Below, one piece after another: positions 26,578-35,256 of a stretch of 64,000 nt of DNA; the first letter of the stretch is position 1, and each line of letters opens with the position of its first letter. The translations under genes were made by a program, and so were the position numbers. The notes under the pieces are model-generated. The model saw only the letters and a list, made by a program, of their open reading frames with translations. It made no database searches and was not told where the DNA came from. This DNA comes from Halobacillus halophilus DSM 2266. Its GTDB lineage: Bacteria; Bacillota; Bacilli; Bacillales; Halobacillaceae. The stretch is from the NCBI RefSeq assembly GCF_000284515.1, contig NC_017668.1:1364001-1428000 (forward strand), written 5' to 3'.

Positions 26578-26757
26578 ATGAATGTTGAAATTTTAATATT
26601 ATTTATTAACGCAACGCTGGTAACAGTCGTTTCTTCGATTGTTGTCATTGCCATTCTGAGAAAGCAGTACCTTCCTGTCATTAAAGAGATGGAGAAGAAA
26701 GAAAATCAGGAAGAGAGCACGGAATCTGAAGAAAAACGAATAAACAGTAATATATAA
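26578..26757 (+). CDS. Small membrane protein paired with the downstream symporter
   Basis: This 59-aa protein has one N-terminal membrane helix (ILILFINATLVTVVSSIVVIAI, read in two parts) followed by a highly charged tail rich in Glu and Lys. GTGGAGG lies 8 bases before the ATG, and the stop is 15 bases before the SSS gene. Its position matches the 39-aa protein upstream of the other symporter, although the sequences differ. It is probably a symporter accessory subunit. Confidence 0.7.
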   Translation: MNVEILILFINATLVTVVSSIVVIAILRKQYLPVIKEMEKKENQEESTESEEKRINSNI

Positions 26758-26772
26758 TAGAGGGGAATCTAT

Positions 26773-28365
26773 ATGGCCATTACGATATTTGCGCTCGTTT
26801 TATTACTTTATGTAGTTGTAGGAGCTTTCATCAGCCGTTATGTTAAAAATAGTGATGACTTTTATACCATGGGAGGAAGAGGGTCGACCATTCTCATCGT
26901 CGGTACGCTTGCGGCTACGTATCTCAGTGCTGCTACGCTGCTCGGGATTGCTGGGCAATCTTATAAAGAAGGTCCTCTCGTTATTGCGACACTCGGATCA
27001 TTTGGTGCCTGGCTCGGAACGCTGATTGCTGTCGTCTATATGGGAAGAAAAATGAAGGCATTAGGCTGTAAGACGATGCCTGATTTCTTTGATAAGCGGT
27101 TCAACAGCAAGTGGGTCAGCATTATTGCTATTATCATTATGATTGTAGGACTGGTTGGTTACGGAGTGATCCAGTTTATTGGAGCTGGACTGGTACTCAG
27201 TGAAATAACAGGTATTAATTTTCAATTATTGATTGTCTTATTTACGATTGCGTTGATTGCCTTTACAGCCTTTGGCGGTATGTATGGAGTGGTCGTGACA
27301 GATACAATCATGTTCTTCACGATGCTTGCGATTTCAATCGTGATTGCTCCCATGATTATTGGACAGGCTGGGTTTGAACAGATGAAAGGTTTATCCGAGA
27401 CCATGCCGAATTACTGGACAATTGGCGGTACAGAAAATCGATCGATTGGCTGGTCAATTTCCCAGTTTCTTGTATGGATAATGTTCTTTGCCTGTATGCC
27501 GGCGCTCGTGTCTCGCGTATTTCCGGCTAAAAACGATTTTGTCATTCTGAAAACAGCGATTATCGGTGTGTTTTTTGCGCCTTTCATGCAGCTGACCGTA
27601 TTTATCGCAGCAGGTGGTATGCAAGTGCTTCAGCCAGGTATTACGCCTACGGACAACGCAATGATTGTCGGATTTATGGAATTCACGCCACCGGCAGTCG
27701 CGGGAGTGGGACTGGCTGCACTCATGGCTTCGATTATGTCCACAGCTTCTACATTATTTGTTCTGGTAGGTTTTGCTTTATCCAGGGACTTGTATGAAAG
27801 ATTGTTTGAAAAAGAACTTAATGAAAAACAGAGCCTTACAGCAGCGAGGTTTGGTCAAATCATCGTAGCGGTCGTCATCTGTGCCATTGCTCTTGCACGT
27901 CCGTCCGCGATTTACTGGATTTCCATTTATGCTGGATCCATCTTTGCGGTTGGCTGGCTGCCAACGATCGTGGCATCTTTTGAATGGAAGAAAATGAACA
28001 GCAAAGCGGCGATGATCAGCATGATATCCGGGGTCGCTTCGTTTCTTCTCTTCGGGGAGCTTATCAGAGCAGGAATTATGACGCTGCCGACCGGTGTGGA
28101 CGAACTCATGCTGGCACTGCTTGTCTCCGTACTATCTCTCTTAGGCGCTGGGCTGGTAACGAAGCCGAACGCCCATGAACTGAATTATTACGCAGAGATG
28201 AAGCGCTCAGGTATGGCGTCGATAACCATCAAGGAATTTTTGAAACAGCCGGATGGTCTTCAAAAGATCAAAAAGCAGTATAAACAGCTGGTTACCGTTT
28301 CTGTATTATTTACATTCATATCCGTCGTGGTATGGGGATACTTTTTCATAAAACTCGGACTCTAA
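26773..28365 (+). CDS. Sodium:solute symporter (SSS family)
   Basis: This is an intact 530-aa Na+-coupled carrier with about 13 hydrophobic segments. Family stretches are DDFYTMGGRGSTILIVGTLA, FGGMYGVVVTD and GVGLAALMASIMSTASTLF, where the Na2-site serines of the SSS fold are expected. It lies in the gabT-gabD run, between the small membrane protein and two M20 hydrolases. It therefore probably imports GABA, an omega-amino acid or an N-substituted derivative that the hydrolases then open. The exact substrate cannot be read. Confidence 0.85.
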   Translation: MAITIFALVLLLYVVVGAFISRYVKNSDDFYTMGGRGSTILIVGTLAATYLSAATLLGIAGQSYKEGPLVIATLGSFGAWLGTLIAVVYMGRKMKALGCKTMPDFFDKRFNSKWVSIIAIIIMIVGLVGYGVIQFIGAGLVLSEITGINFQLLIVLFTIALIAFTAFGGMYGVVVTDTIMFFTMLAISIVIAPMIIGQAGFEQMKGLSETMPNYWTIGGTENRSIGWSISQFLVWIMFFACMPALVSRVFPAKNDFVILKTAIIGVFFAPFMQLTVFIAAGGMQVLQPGITPTDNAMIVGFMEFTPPAVAGVGLAALMASIMSTASTLFVLVGFALSRDLYERLFEKELNEKQSLTAARFGQIIVAVVICAIALARPSAIYWISIYAGSIFAVGWLPTIVASFEWKKMNSKAAMISMISGVASFLLFGELIRAGIMTLPTGVDELMLALLVSVLSLLGAGLVTKPNAHELNYYAEMKRSGMASITIKEFLKQPDGLQKIKKQYKQLVTVSVLFTFISVVVWGYFFIKLGL

Positions 28366-28385
28366 TAATCTAGTGAGAAAGTGAG

Positions 28386-29612
28386 ATGGAACACGTGAAC
28401 ACGATTAATGAAGAACGATTATTCCGTATGCTTTCCAAAAGTTCAGAAACAGGGGCTATACCGGAAAATGGCCTCAGACGACTGGCTCTCTCAGATAAAG
28501 ACCAAGAGATGAGAAATATATTTAAAGAATGGTGTAACGAAGCTGGATTGACGTTGCGGGTGGACGACTTAGGAAACATGTATGCCAGCAGGGAAGGAAA
28601 GAAAGACCTTCCTCCCGTGGTACTTGGATCTCACCTGGACACCCAGCCGGCAGGAGGCCGATTCGATGGCGTCCTCGGTGTCCTACTGGCTCTCGAAGTG
28701 ATCCATACTTTAAATGACAATGGCATCGAAACCGAACGCCCGCTGGAAATCGTTAATTTTACGAACGAAGAAGGCGCCCGGTTTGAGCCGCCAATGCTCG
28801 GATCCGGAGGGATCGCCGGGGTGTTCGACCAAGACTATGTATATAGTAGAAAAGATGCGGACGGCTTTAGATTTCTAGAAGAACTGGAGCGGATCGGTTA
28901 CAAAGGGGAGAAAGAAAACCGGCTCGGTGACTTTCATTCCTTTCTAGAACTTCATATTGAACAGGGTCCCATTCTTGAAGATGAAAACAAACAAATCGGC
29001 GTTGTAGAAGGGGTTCAGGGCATCAACTGGCTGGAAGTGACTATTACGGGGGAAGCGGATCATGCCGGTCCGACCCCGATGCATTTAAGGAAAGATGCGC
29101 TGATGGCCGCTGCAGAAATTATGAATCAGTTGGAAAAGGAGATCACGACTACGGATGTTACCGTGACCGTTGGCAAGATTTCCGTTTCCCCAAACTCGGT
29201 CAATTGTGTTCCTGGCGAAGCTCATTTTACCGTAGATATCCGAAGTGCCAATGATGATCTTCGAAAGGAAGCCTTTGAAGGAACAATGAACACGATTCGC
29301 CGTGTCTCTCAGAACAGAGACGTGGGCGTGGAGATGACGGAACTGTGGGAAACCGAAAAAATTGATTTTGATAGAAGTATTACAGAGGTTATCGAGAACA
29401 GTGCAACAGAGCTGGGGTATTCTTCAAAGAGAATGCTTAGCGGTGCCGGTCACGATGCCAAATACGTCAACAATCTTGGCCCCACGGCCATGATCTTTGT
29501 GCCGAGCGTAAACGGCAAAAGTCATGTACCCAGCGAATTGACACTGGATCAAGATATTGTGAGCGGAGCCAATACGCTCTATCATACGGTACTTACATTA
29601 TCCAATGAATAA
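28386..29612 (+). CDS. M20-family amidohydrolase (N-carbamoyl-L-amino acid hydrolase type)
   Basis: This 408-aa zinc-dependent amidase belongs to the hydantoinase/carbamoylase group of M20. Metal-binding stretches are GSHLDTQPAGGRFDG (His, Asp), NFTNEEGARF (Glu-Glu), ELHIEQGPILE (His) and the C-terminal SGAGHDA. The dimerisation domain contains DHAGPTPM. Members act on N-carbamoyl amino acids, N-carbamoyl-beta-alanine, allantoate or ureidoglycine. With GabT and GabD next door, an N-carbamoyl omega-amino acid is an attractive guess. A degraded copy of its 3' part is found at 36.6 kb. Confidence 0.83.
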   Translation: MEHVNTINEERLFRMLSKSSETGAIPENGLRRLALSDKDQEMRNIFKEWCNEAGLTLRVDDLGNMYASREGKKDLPPVVLGSHLDTQPAGGRFDGVLGVLLALEVIHTLNDNGIETERPLEIVNFTNEEGARFEPPMLGSGGIAGVFDQDYVYSRKDADGFRFLEELERIGYKGEKENRLGDFHSFLELHIEQGPILEDENKQIGVVEGVQGINWLEVTITGEADHAGPTPMHLRKDALMAAAEIMNQLEKEITTTDVTVTVGKISVSPNSVNCVPGEAHFTVDIRSANDDLRKEAFEGTMNTIRRVSQNRDVGVEMTELWETEKIDFDRSITEVIENSATELGYSSKRMLSGAGHDAKYVNNLGPTAMIFVPSVNGKSHVPSELTLDQDIVSGANTLYHTVLTLSNE

Positions 29613-29639
29613 AAACAGAAGTAAGGTGTGAACTTATTT

Positions 29640-30905
29640 ATGGCAACCAGCAACGAGCTTGTGCGTAATAAAATAGAAGAGCTGTGGGAAGAAGAAAAGT
29701 TGTTCTTGAAGACGCTCGGAAGTTTTTCCAGTACATTAGGTAATGAAAAAGGCGTTCAACAATTTGTTTATAACTATTTACAGGATATGGGGCTGGAGAC
29801 AGAAGCGATCACGGTCGATCCCGACAGATTGAGAAAGTATGAAAACTTCGGTGAACCTGAATGGTCCTACGAAGACCGCCCGGTTGTAGTAGGAGAATGG
29901 AAAAACAACGGACCGAAAAAAGGGAAAAGTCTCATCCTGCAAAGCCATATGGATGTGGTAAGTGCTGAACCTGAAGATCAATGGGAAACTCCGCCCTATT
30001 CGCCGGTAATAAAAGACGGAAAAATGTACGGCAGAGGGATTCTGGATATGAAAGGCGGATTTGCGGCTATCGTTATGGCTGTTAAAGCGCTCCGTGAATC
30101 TGGGGTCGAACTCGGTGCAGATCTGCAAATTCAGAGTGTCATCGAAGAAGAATGTACCGGGAACGGGGCCCTGACCTTACTGGATCAAGGATACACGGCA
30201 GATGGAGCCCTTATCCCTGAACCTACGCAATCACGTTTGATCACTTCACAGGTCGGAGTTATATGGCTTCGAGTGAAAGTAAAAGGAGCTGGTGCTCACG
30301 TAGAGCGTGCGGAGAGCGCGCAAAATGCGATTATGAAAGCGAATAAACTGATGGAATCGCTGATGGAGTACCGTGAGCATATTAATAACCGGCCGAAACA
30401 TCCAGATTTTGAGCATCACCCTCATCCGCTCAACGTCAGTGTTGGTCTGATTGAAGGAGGAAACTGGGCCTCCAGCGTGCCGACCGAATGTACCTTTGAG
30501 GCGCGAGTCGGGTTCTACCCGGGAACCGCTCCAGAAGATGTGAAAAAAGAAGTCGAGCAATGGCTGTTGGAGGCTGCTGAAGAGGATGAATGGCTGAAAG
30601 AGGCGAAGCCGGAGGTTACTTTTTACGGTTTCTCAGCCCCGGGCTATACGATTTCGAAAGAAGAAGAGCTTATGGAGGAAATGAGTGCCTCGCATTATGC
30701 TGTAACCGGTAAACAGGTGGAAGACCTGGCATTCACGGCAACTACGGATTTGCGGGCGTTCGGTGAGTTTAATATCCCGGCTACTTGTTATGGGCCGAGT
30801 GGTGGGGATATGCATGCGCCTAATGAGTATATTGAGCTTGAGAGTTTGAAGGAAGTGGCGCATACGATTGCTGATTTTGTTTTGCGGTGGTGTGGAGAGA
30901 AATAG
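29640..30905 (+). CDS. M20-family deacylase (ArgE/DapE type)
   Basis: This 421-aa zinc peptidase/deacylase belongs to the ArgE/DapE/ACY1 group. Metal ligands are in QSHMDVVSA (His, Asp), GRGILDMKGG (Asp), EEECTGNGA (Glu-Glu), PEPTQS and the C-terminal GGDMHAPNE (His). The ATG at 29640 with AAGGTG 11 bases upstream is preferred to the GTG at 29628, which lies inside that motif. It follows the carbamoylase-type gene after 27 bases and would release an amino acid from an N-acyl derivative. A partial degraded copy lies at 36.7-37.3 kb. Confidence 0.82.
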   Translation: MATSNELVRNKIEELWEEEKLFLKTLGSFSSTLGNEKGVQQFVYNYLQDMGLETEAITVDPDRLRKYENFGEPEWSYEDRPVVVGEWKNNGPKKGKSLILQSHMDVVSAEPEDQWETPPYSPVIKDGKMYGRGILDMKGGFAAIVMAVKALRESGVELGADLQIQSVIEEECTGNGALTLLDQGYTADGALIPEPTQSRLITSQVGVIWLRVKVKGAGAHVERAESAQNAIMKANKLMESLMEYREHINNRPKHPDFEHHPHPLNVSVGLIEGGNWASSVPTECTFEARVGFYPGTAPEDVKKEVEQWLLEAAEEDEWLKEAKPEVTFYGFSAPGYTISKEEELMEEMSASHYAVTGKQVEDLAFTATTDLRAFGEFNIPATCYGPSGGDMHAPNEYIELESLKEVAHTIADFVLRWCGEK

Positions 30906-31050
30906 GTAGAATCTTCATTAATGTTGCAACAAATAAATGAGAAATATCTTACTTAATAATTATTCGTTGTTCTTCAGTCTATCAGAAGGATTAAGATATT
31001 AGATTGCATATATATAGTTCCACCATTTCTATTCTAGTTTAAACATTTAG

Positions 31051-31105
31051 AGCAACAGCCTTCTAAGCTGTGGGTAGGGAGTTCGAATCTCTCCAGGGAC
31101 ACTAG
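31051..31105 (+). pseudogene. tRNA-Arg (TCT) 3'-half remnant, possible att site
   Basis: A 5-bp anticodon stem (ACAGC/GCTGT) closes the 7-base loop CTTCTAA, giving anticodon TCT. A variable loop follows, then a T arm with TTCGAAT, the 3' acceptor strand CAGGGAC, discriminator A and CTA in place of CCA. The 5' acceptor strand and most of the D arm are missing, so it cannot fold as a tRNA. Integrating elements typically leave exactly this 3' half at one junction. Confidence 0.82.
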
Positions 31106-31111
31106 TTAACA

Positions 31112-31155
31112 AAACGCTGAACCTCTTGCTAGACAAGAGATTCAGCGTTTTTCTT
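31112..31155 (+). terminator. Terminator behind the tRNA-Arg remnant
   Basis: A long stem (AAAACGCTGAACCTCTTG with its near-perfect complement) around CTAGA ends in a T run. Such terminators normally follow tRNA genes, so the remnant appears to have kept the original downstream sequence. Confidence 0.85.
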
Positions 31156-31306
31156 TTTTTAGTCAATTGATGTTGTTCTCATTAGAAACCTCTTATGAGG
31201 CAAACACGGGGCAGAATTTTTTATGTACAAATTAGTAGGATTTGGAATATAATTTAGTTAGGTTATATACAAAATATTTCTTAAGTTGTGGAAGAGAGAG
31301 AATGCC

Positions 31307-32038
31307 ATGTTTGAAACTGCTGAATTTACAGTATCATTAATTGCGATGGCTGCCACTACAACAGCAGCAACTGCAGCACTAATTTCTGCAATTGCGGCTA
31401 ATAAAAATATTGAGATTGCTAAAGGACAGCTGGAGGAAATAGCAAATCAACGAAGGGATGCCGTTCGCCCAGATCTTTATATTCGTGAATGTGAGTCAAA
31501 GTTCAAATACAATAAGGATTTGGGTTATGCGAGAACAGAGGTAGATCAATTACTACTATATATTGAGAATATAGGGATTGGTCCAGCAAAAATGGCAGAA
31601 TTTAAATGGATAATAAATATAAATAAGAGCTTACGAGCTATTGAACCATTTAATAAGGATAATTTATTTTATCGCATAGAAAATAACCAACTAATGTTTA
31701 ATGAAGCTGGTGTAATTTCCTATTCTGAAGACTTTTCCACCCAGACAATACCATTATTTCCTGCTGATGAGAAAAAAGGTGTTCGATTTCCTTTCACCTA
31801 CACTCGTTTGTTAGGAATTACAATACAACTTATCCAAGAGGGAAAAATTAAAAGAGAAGAAGTTCCAGAGATACTACTAGAGGTGAGTTATAACAATATT
31901 TTTAATGAAAAAATAATCAAAAAGGTATATGTAATTAATACGGAAGTCGTAACACAAAGTTTGAGCACGGCAGATAATCTGATCTCTGGATACGATGTGT
32001 TAATTTTTAAAAGAGCAGTTGAAAGACCTAGTATTTAA
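31307..32038 (+). CDS. Membrane-anchored hypothetical protein
   Basis: This 243-aa protein starts MFETAEFTVSLIAMAA. It has one N-terminal hydrophobic, Ala/Thr-rich helix (about residues 5-33), a short coiled-coil-like stretch (IEIAKGQLEEIANQRRD) and a cytoplasmic beta-rich domain (LLLYIENIGIGPA). The ATG at 31307 follows GAGAGAG; earlier in-frame starts lack a ribosome binding site. I do not recognise a named family. Proteins of this layout are common cargo of mobile elements. Its AT-rich composition differs from the catabolic genes. Confidence 0.6.
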   Translation: MFETAEFTVSLIAMAATTTAATAALISAIAANKNIEIAKGQLEEIANQRRDAVRPDLYIRECESKFKYNKDLGYARTEVDQLLLYIENIGIGPAKMAEFKWIININKSLRAIEPFNKDNLFYRIENNQLMFNEAGVISYSEDFSTQTIPLFPADEKKGVRFPFTYTRLLGITIQLIQEGKIKREEVPEILLEVSYNNIFNEKIIKKVYVINTEVVTQSLSTADNLISGYDVLIFKRAVERPSI

Positions 32039-32114
32039 AATGAATATTAAGGTCTTCTAGCAAAAGATATACCTATTATAAGTTTTATATCAAGATAATT
32101 TTATCTTTTGGGGT

Positions 32115-32290
32115 TTAAGAAAACTCACTAAAATGTATAGCTACCAACTGATCTACTTCTTCAATATAATGTCCATATATATAAAAAGTAGTTCCAATTT
32201 TCCTATGGCGTACACGTTGGCTATTGGACTTTAAAGGTGCGTTTTGCTGAATGAGGAAAGTAACAGAGTAGTGTATTAAATCATGGAAAC
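32115..32290 (-). pseudogene. Tyrosine recombinase (phage-type integrase), C-terminal relic
   Basis: On the minus strand the frame reads FHDLIHYSVTFLIQQNAPLK, then RHRKIGTTFYIYGH, ending in a stop at 32115. This follows the end of tyrosine integrases (HDLRH-box, then LGH-x-TT, then the catalytic Tyr before GH). The Arg of the HDLRH box is replaced by Ile. Only the last 60 or so residues remain, so the enzyme is dead. It sits between two tRNA 3' fragments, as expected for a decayed integrated element. Confidence 0.7.
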
Positions 32291-32365
32291 ATAGAGATTA
32301 AGAAACAAGAGGTTAGTCATAGAAAGGTTGAGTGATCGACAAAACGAAATATAATTGACGAAAGT

Positions 32366-32422
32366 CACGACTCAAAATCGTGTTCCTTACGGAGTGCCGG
32401 GTCGACCCTGGCAACCGGTACT
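32366..32422 (+). pseudogene. tRNA-Leu (CAA) 3'-half remnant, possible att site
   Basis: A 5-bp anticodon stem (CACGA/TCGTG) encloses CTCAAAA, giving anticodon CAA. A long variable arm of the Leu/Ser type (TTCCTTACGGAGT) follows. The T arm is GCCGG / CTGGC with loop GTCGACC, then the acceptor-like CCGGTA. The 5' half is absent. The T-loop base change indicates decay. The 3' part of a tRNA is a usual integration target. Confidence 0.72.
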
Positions 32423-33202
32423 AACGTCATTTACAGAAGAATTAAGTAATATCAACGTTTATAACGTCTTTCTACAGTAGTATAGGAAGGTGTTTTTTTG
32501 TTTTAATGGCTTTTATTAACACCACAGTATAACTTTAAATCGTCTTCACAGAGAAAGGTGAATTGTTGTTATGGCTAGAGGAAAAACACTGAGACGAAAA
32601 GGAATTAGCTGTCCTAGAGAGTAAAACAACGTCATTTGTAGAATGATTTTCAGAAGAGACACTTAGAGCTAATCATTCCTGCCTATAAGCATTATGCTTA
32701 CTTAAATTTGTTATATATTTTATGCATTAGTAGCTAGTCTCAATGATCTTCAAAAAGAGAGCTTACTATAATACCTCATACAGAAAGGAGCATGGTAAAA
32801 GTTTGCAAGTTACTTTATTGATGAGTTACTGAAAGTCAAGAAAGAAGAGGGGTAAGTTTCCATTAAGTGAGATCAAAAGGATGGCGGTCCAATAGTGGAA
32901 GACCATTGAATACCGGTCTCGTTGTTTGGGTCCAGGAATATATCAAGTTTAATAAACATTATTAGTTTGCTGAGAGCTCTTAAGTTTATCTATGGACAGT
33001 AAACTGAAGAAACAATTCTATATAGATAATTTACAAGTCAACCTTTTTCCCCATTGCACCATCAGGGTATACCAGGGGCCCTTCTAAAATCCTTGAATTG
33101 TGTTTAATCTATATATAAACTACTTGAAAAAACGAGTAATCACGCATTTTATAAATCTTTTTAACAATAAAAATGTTAAAATTATCCTTAAGGAGGATGG
33201 TT

Positions 33203-33904
33203 ATGTCGGAAATAAGAGAAATTCATGTGACAAGTTTTGTAGAATTACACGAGGCTTTTGCTGAATATAGGCGTGATAACTTGTGGTTATTTAGAGGACA
33301 TAGCGATATCGATTGGAAGTTGGTACCCAAAGCTGGAAGAGAACCATACATAAACAGCATGGATAAGAATTCTTTCGAATCTTGGAAAAGGCGTGCTAAG
33401 GAGTATTTGCCCACCGCAAACAGTGATTGGGATTTTCTCAGTATAGCCCAACATCATGGTCTAGCTACTAGATTATTAGATTGGACATTTAATCCTTTAA
33501 TAGCAGCTTTTTTCGCTGTGAATGATAATAGAGAGACTGATGCCTGCATATTTGCTTATAGAAATCGTTACCGAGAGAGAGTAATAGATACCGATTATAG
33601 TGATCCTTTCGAAACAGATGGAATAATGAAATTTAAACCTAATGCCACTGCAAGGAGAATCACTAGTCAGGGAGGTATTTTTACTATACATGGTCCGCCT
33701 AATTTAGATTTACAAGATAAGTTTAAGGACGAGGGTAAATTAGACAAAATTATAATAGGTAAAGAGTATAGAGGAGAACTTTTATTCGATTTAAATCATT
33801 ATGGTATTAACCATTTATCTTTATTCCCTGACTTAGATGGGTTATCTAGACATGTAAACTTTTATATGGAGAACCAAAACTTTTGGGTATCTCAATTGGA
33901 TTGA
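33203..33904 (+). CDS. FRG-domain protein
   Basis: This 233-aa protein carries an FRG domain, named for the F-R-G motif seen here at residues 30-32 (LWLFRGHSDIDWKLVP). The other conserved block, AQHHGLATRLLDWT, is at about residues 82-95, followed by NPLIAAFFAV. AAGGAGG lies 6 bases before the ATG at 33203. FRG-domain genes are frequent in mobile and defence regions, and their activity is not firmly known. The gene is intact while its neighbours are decayed, which suggests recent arrival or selection. Confidence 0.8.
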   Translation: MSEIREIHVTSFVELHEAFAEYRRDNLWLFRGHSDIDWKLVPKAGREPYINSMDKNSFESWKRRAKEYLPTANSDWDFLSIAQHHGLATRLLDWTFNPLIAAFFAVNDNRETDACIFAYRNRYRERVIDTDYSDPFETDGIMKFKPNATARRITSQGGIFTIHGPPNLDLQDKFKDEGKLDKIIIGKEYRGELLFDLNHYGINHLSLFPDLDGLSRHVNFYMENQNFWVSQLD

Positions 33905-33987
33905 TCAGGAAAGTTTTAAGCAACGAGGAGCAGAGAAGTTTCTATAATAAAAATTTAAATTTAAAATACCAAAATATATGAAATCTA

Positions 33988-34620
33988 TTGAGTAGTGGAT
34001 ATGAATATTATCATATTCCAAAAATAGCATGTGAGAGAATTGATATTTTCACAAAATTAAAACCAGGTAAATTTGAACATTTCAATGAGACCAACTACTA
34101 TACTATAAAAAGGTTTCCCCATCCTGAATTAGGGATATTAACATTTGCTTTTGTCCATTTTCCTAGCAAACTTCATATGGATGATTTTGATCATGGAGAG
34201 GAATCAAGGATATTTAAAAAGGAAGTAGAGGATGTAGAAGGTCAATGTAAATCTAATAAAACTGTTTTGGTGGGAGATTTCAACATGAACCCATTTGAAC
34301 AGGGCATGATGGCTGCATCGGCAATAAATTCATATCCAACCAAGTATGAAGCTAGTAAAGTTCAAAGAAAGGTTAAAAGTAGGAGTTACAATATGTTTTA
34401 TAATCCTATGTGGAATTTTTTGGGGATACAGGTAAGCCTTCGGGTACGTACCATTATCCTGCTCTGCAAAACATTTAAGTCTATATTGGAACCTATTTGA
34501 TAAAGTCTTAGTAAGACCCCCACTTATAGATAATATATTTAATAATGTTGAAATATTAACTGAGATTATGAATGAACCATTGTTGAGTAAAACTGGTAAG
34601 CCATCAATAAGCTACTACCA
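33988..34620 (+). pseudogene. Endonuclease/exonuclease/phosphatase-family protein, truncated and frameshifted
   Basis: The frame from 33988 encodes the later part of an EEP nuclease: VGDFNMNPFE is the GDFN active-site motif. The N-terminal half is missing and there is no credible start. Near 34426 one G is lost; the shifted frame continues the family sequence as GDTGKPSGTYHYPALQN. After a further break near 34478 it resumes as YWNLFDKVLVRP and ends in the TGKPSIS stretch that normally precedes the catalytic DHLP. There it runs into an unrelated permease tail. Such nucleases often occur in phage-defence or toxin settings, but this copy is dead. Confidence 0.7.
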
Positions 34621-34861
34621 CCTGCCCGAGATGGAGCGACCATTTCGTGCAGCAAAGTCACCAATCTTTGGCTACTTAGCTCTAGTATTAAGTTTAGGGT
34701 TTATTATACTATATTTCCCTGATAAGCCGGCGAGCCTTATCTGGCCGTATGAGTGGATCATGGTGACAGGATGGACTTTACTTGGTGCTTATTTCTTCAT
34801 TCAGATGTTGCGTGGAACTTATCAGAAGAAAATGAGTTCTTCTGAGGAGAAGGCTTTATAG
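34620..34861 (+). pseudogene. Amino-acid permease C-terminal fragment fused to the nuclease relic
   Basis: The frame continues from the nuclease relic into EMERPFRAAKSPIFGY, two hydrophobic helices and a charged tail (KKMSSSEEKAL). This matches the last two membrane segments of APC-family amino-acid permeases, where MERPFR marks the loop before them. The rest of the permease is absent. The join lies at about 34611-34625, a recombination scar. Confidence 0.65.
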
Positions 34862-35256
34862 ATGATAGAAAGATGATAGAAGGGACCTTTTCTGCAGTCT
34901 CGATCCTAAATTGGAACTATTAACTGAATTCAGAAGAATAGAATAAGATCTAAAACTCCCTCATTCGCTTCATATTATAATGAGGGAGTTATTTTAATGT
35001 TGAGGAAAAGCTGCTATCTGTGTCTCGATCTGATATTTCAAAGTGTGCTGAGTATAACGTATGTTGAACTACTAGATTCATGCTACTAACAAATCTATAA
35101 ACCACAAATCATGTATTAATTTTCCAATTTATTTATTAAAAATAACATAGTAAGAGTTAGAATTAATTGAAAGTGGGGAAACTTTCCAAATTATGTTTAG
35201 CAGGTATATAATAGATAAAAGAATACATAGTAACTAAATTAACAGGGGGATTCAAT
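34862..35256. other. Gene-free stretch with a terminator
   Basis: No gene is seen. It contains the hairpin at 34952-34995 and then an AT-rich leader for the AbiH-type gene, with AGGGGG at about 35244. Confidence 0.65.
34952..34995 (+). terminator. Terminator after the permease fragment
   Basis: AAAACTCCCTCATT pairs with AATGAGGGAGTT around a 15-base loop, followed by ATTTTA. It may be the original permease terminator. Confidence 0.75.

Larger units (their letters stand above)
30906..31306. other. Gene-free stretch with tRNA remnant
   Basis: No protein gene is seen. It contains a tRNA-Arg 3' half (31051-31105) and a terminator (31112-31155). Base composition turns strongly AT-rich from here onward, marking the start of the accessory region. 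Confidence 0.7.
32039..33202. other. 1.16-kb gene-free stretch with mobile-element relics
   Basis: No intact gene is seen on either strand. It holds an integrase C-terminal relic (32115-32290, minus) and a tRNA-Leu 3' half (32366-32422). The rest (about 32540-33190) is AT-rich with scattered stops, and nothing is recognised in it. Confidence 0.7.
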
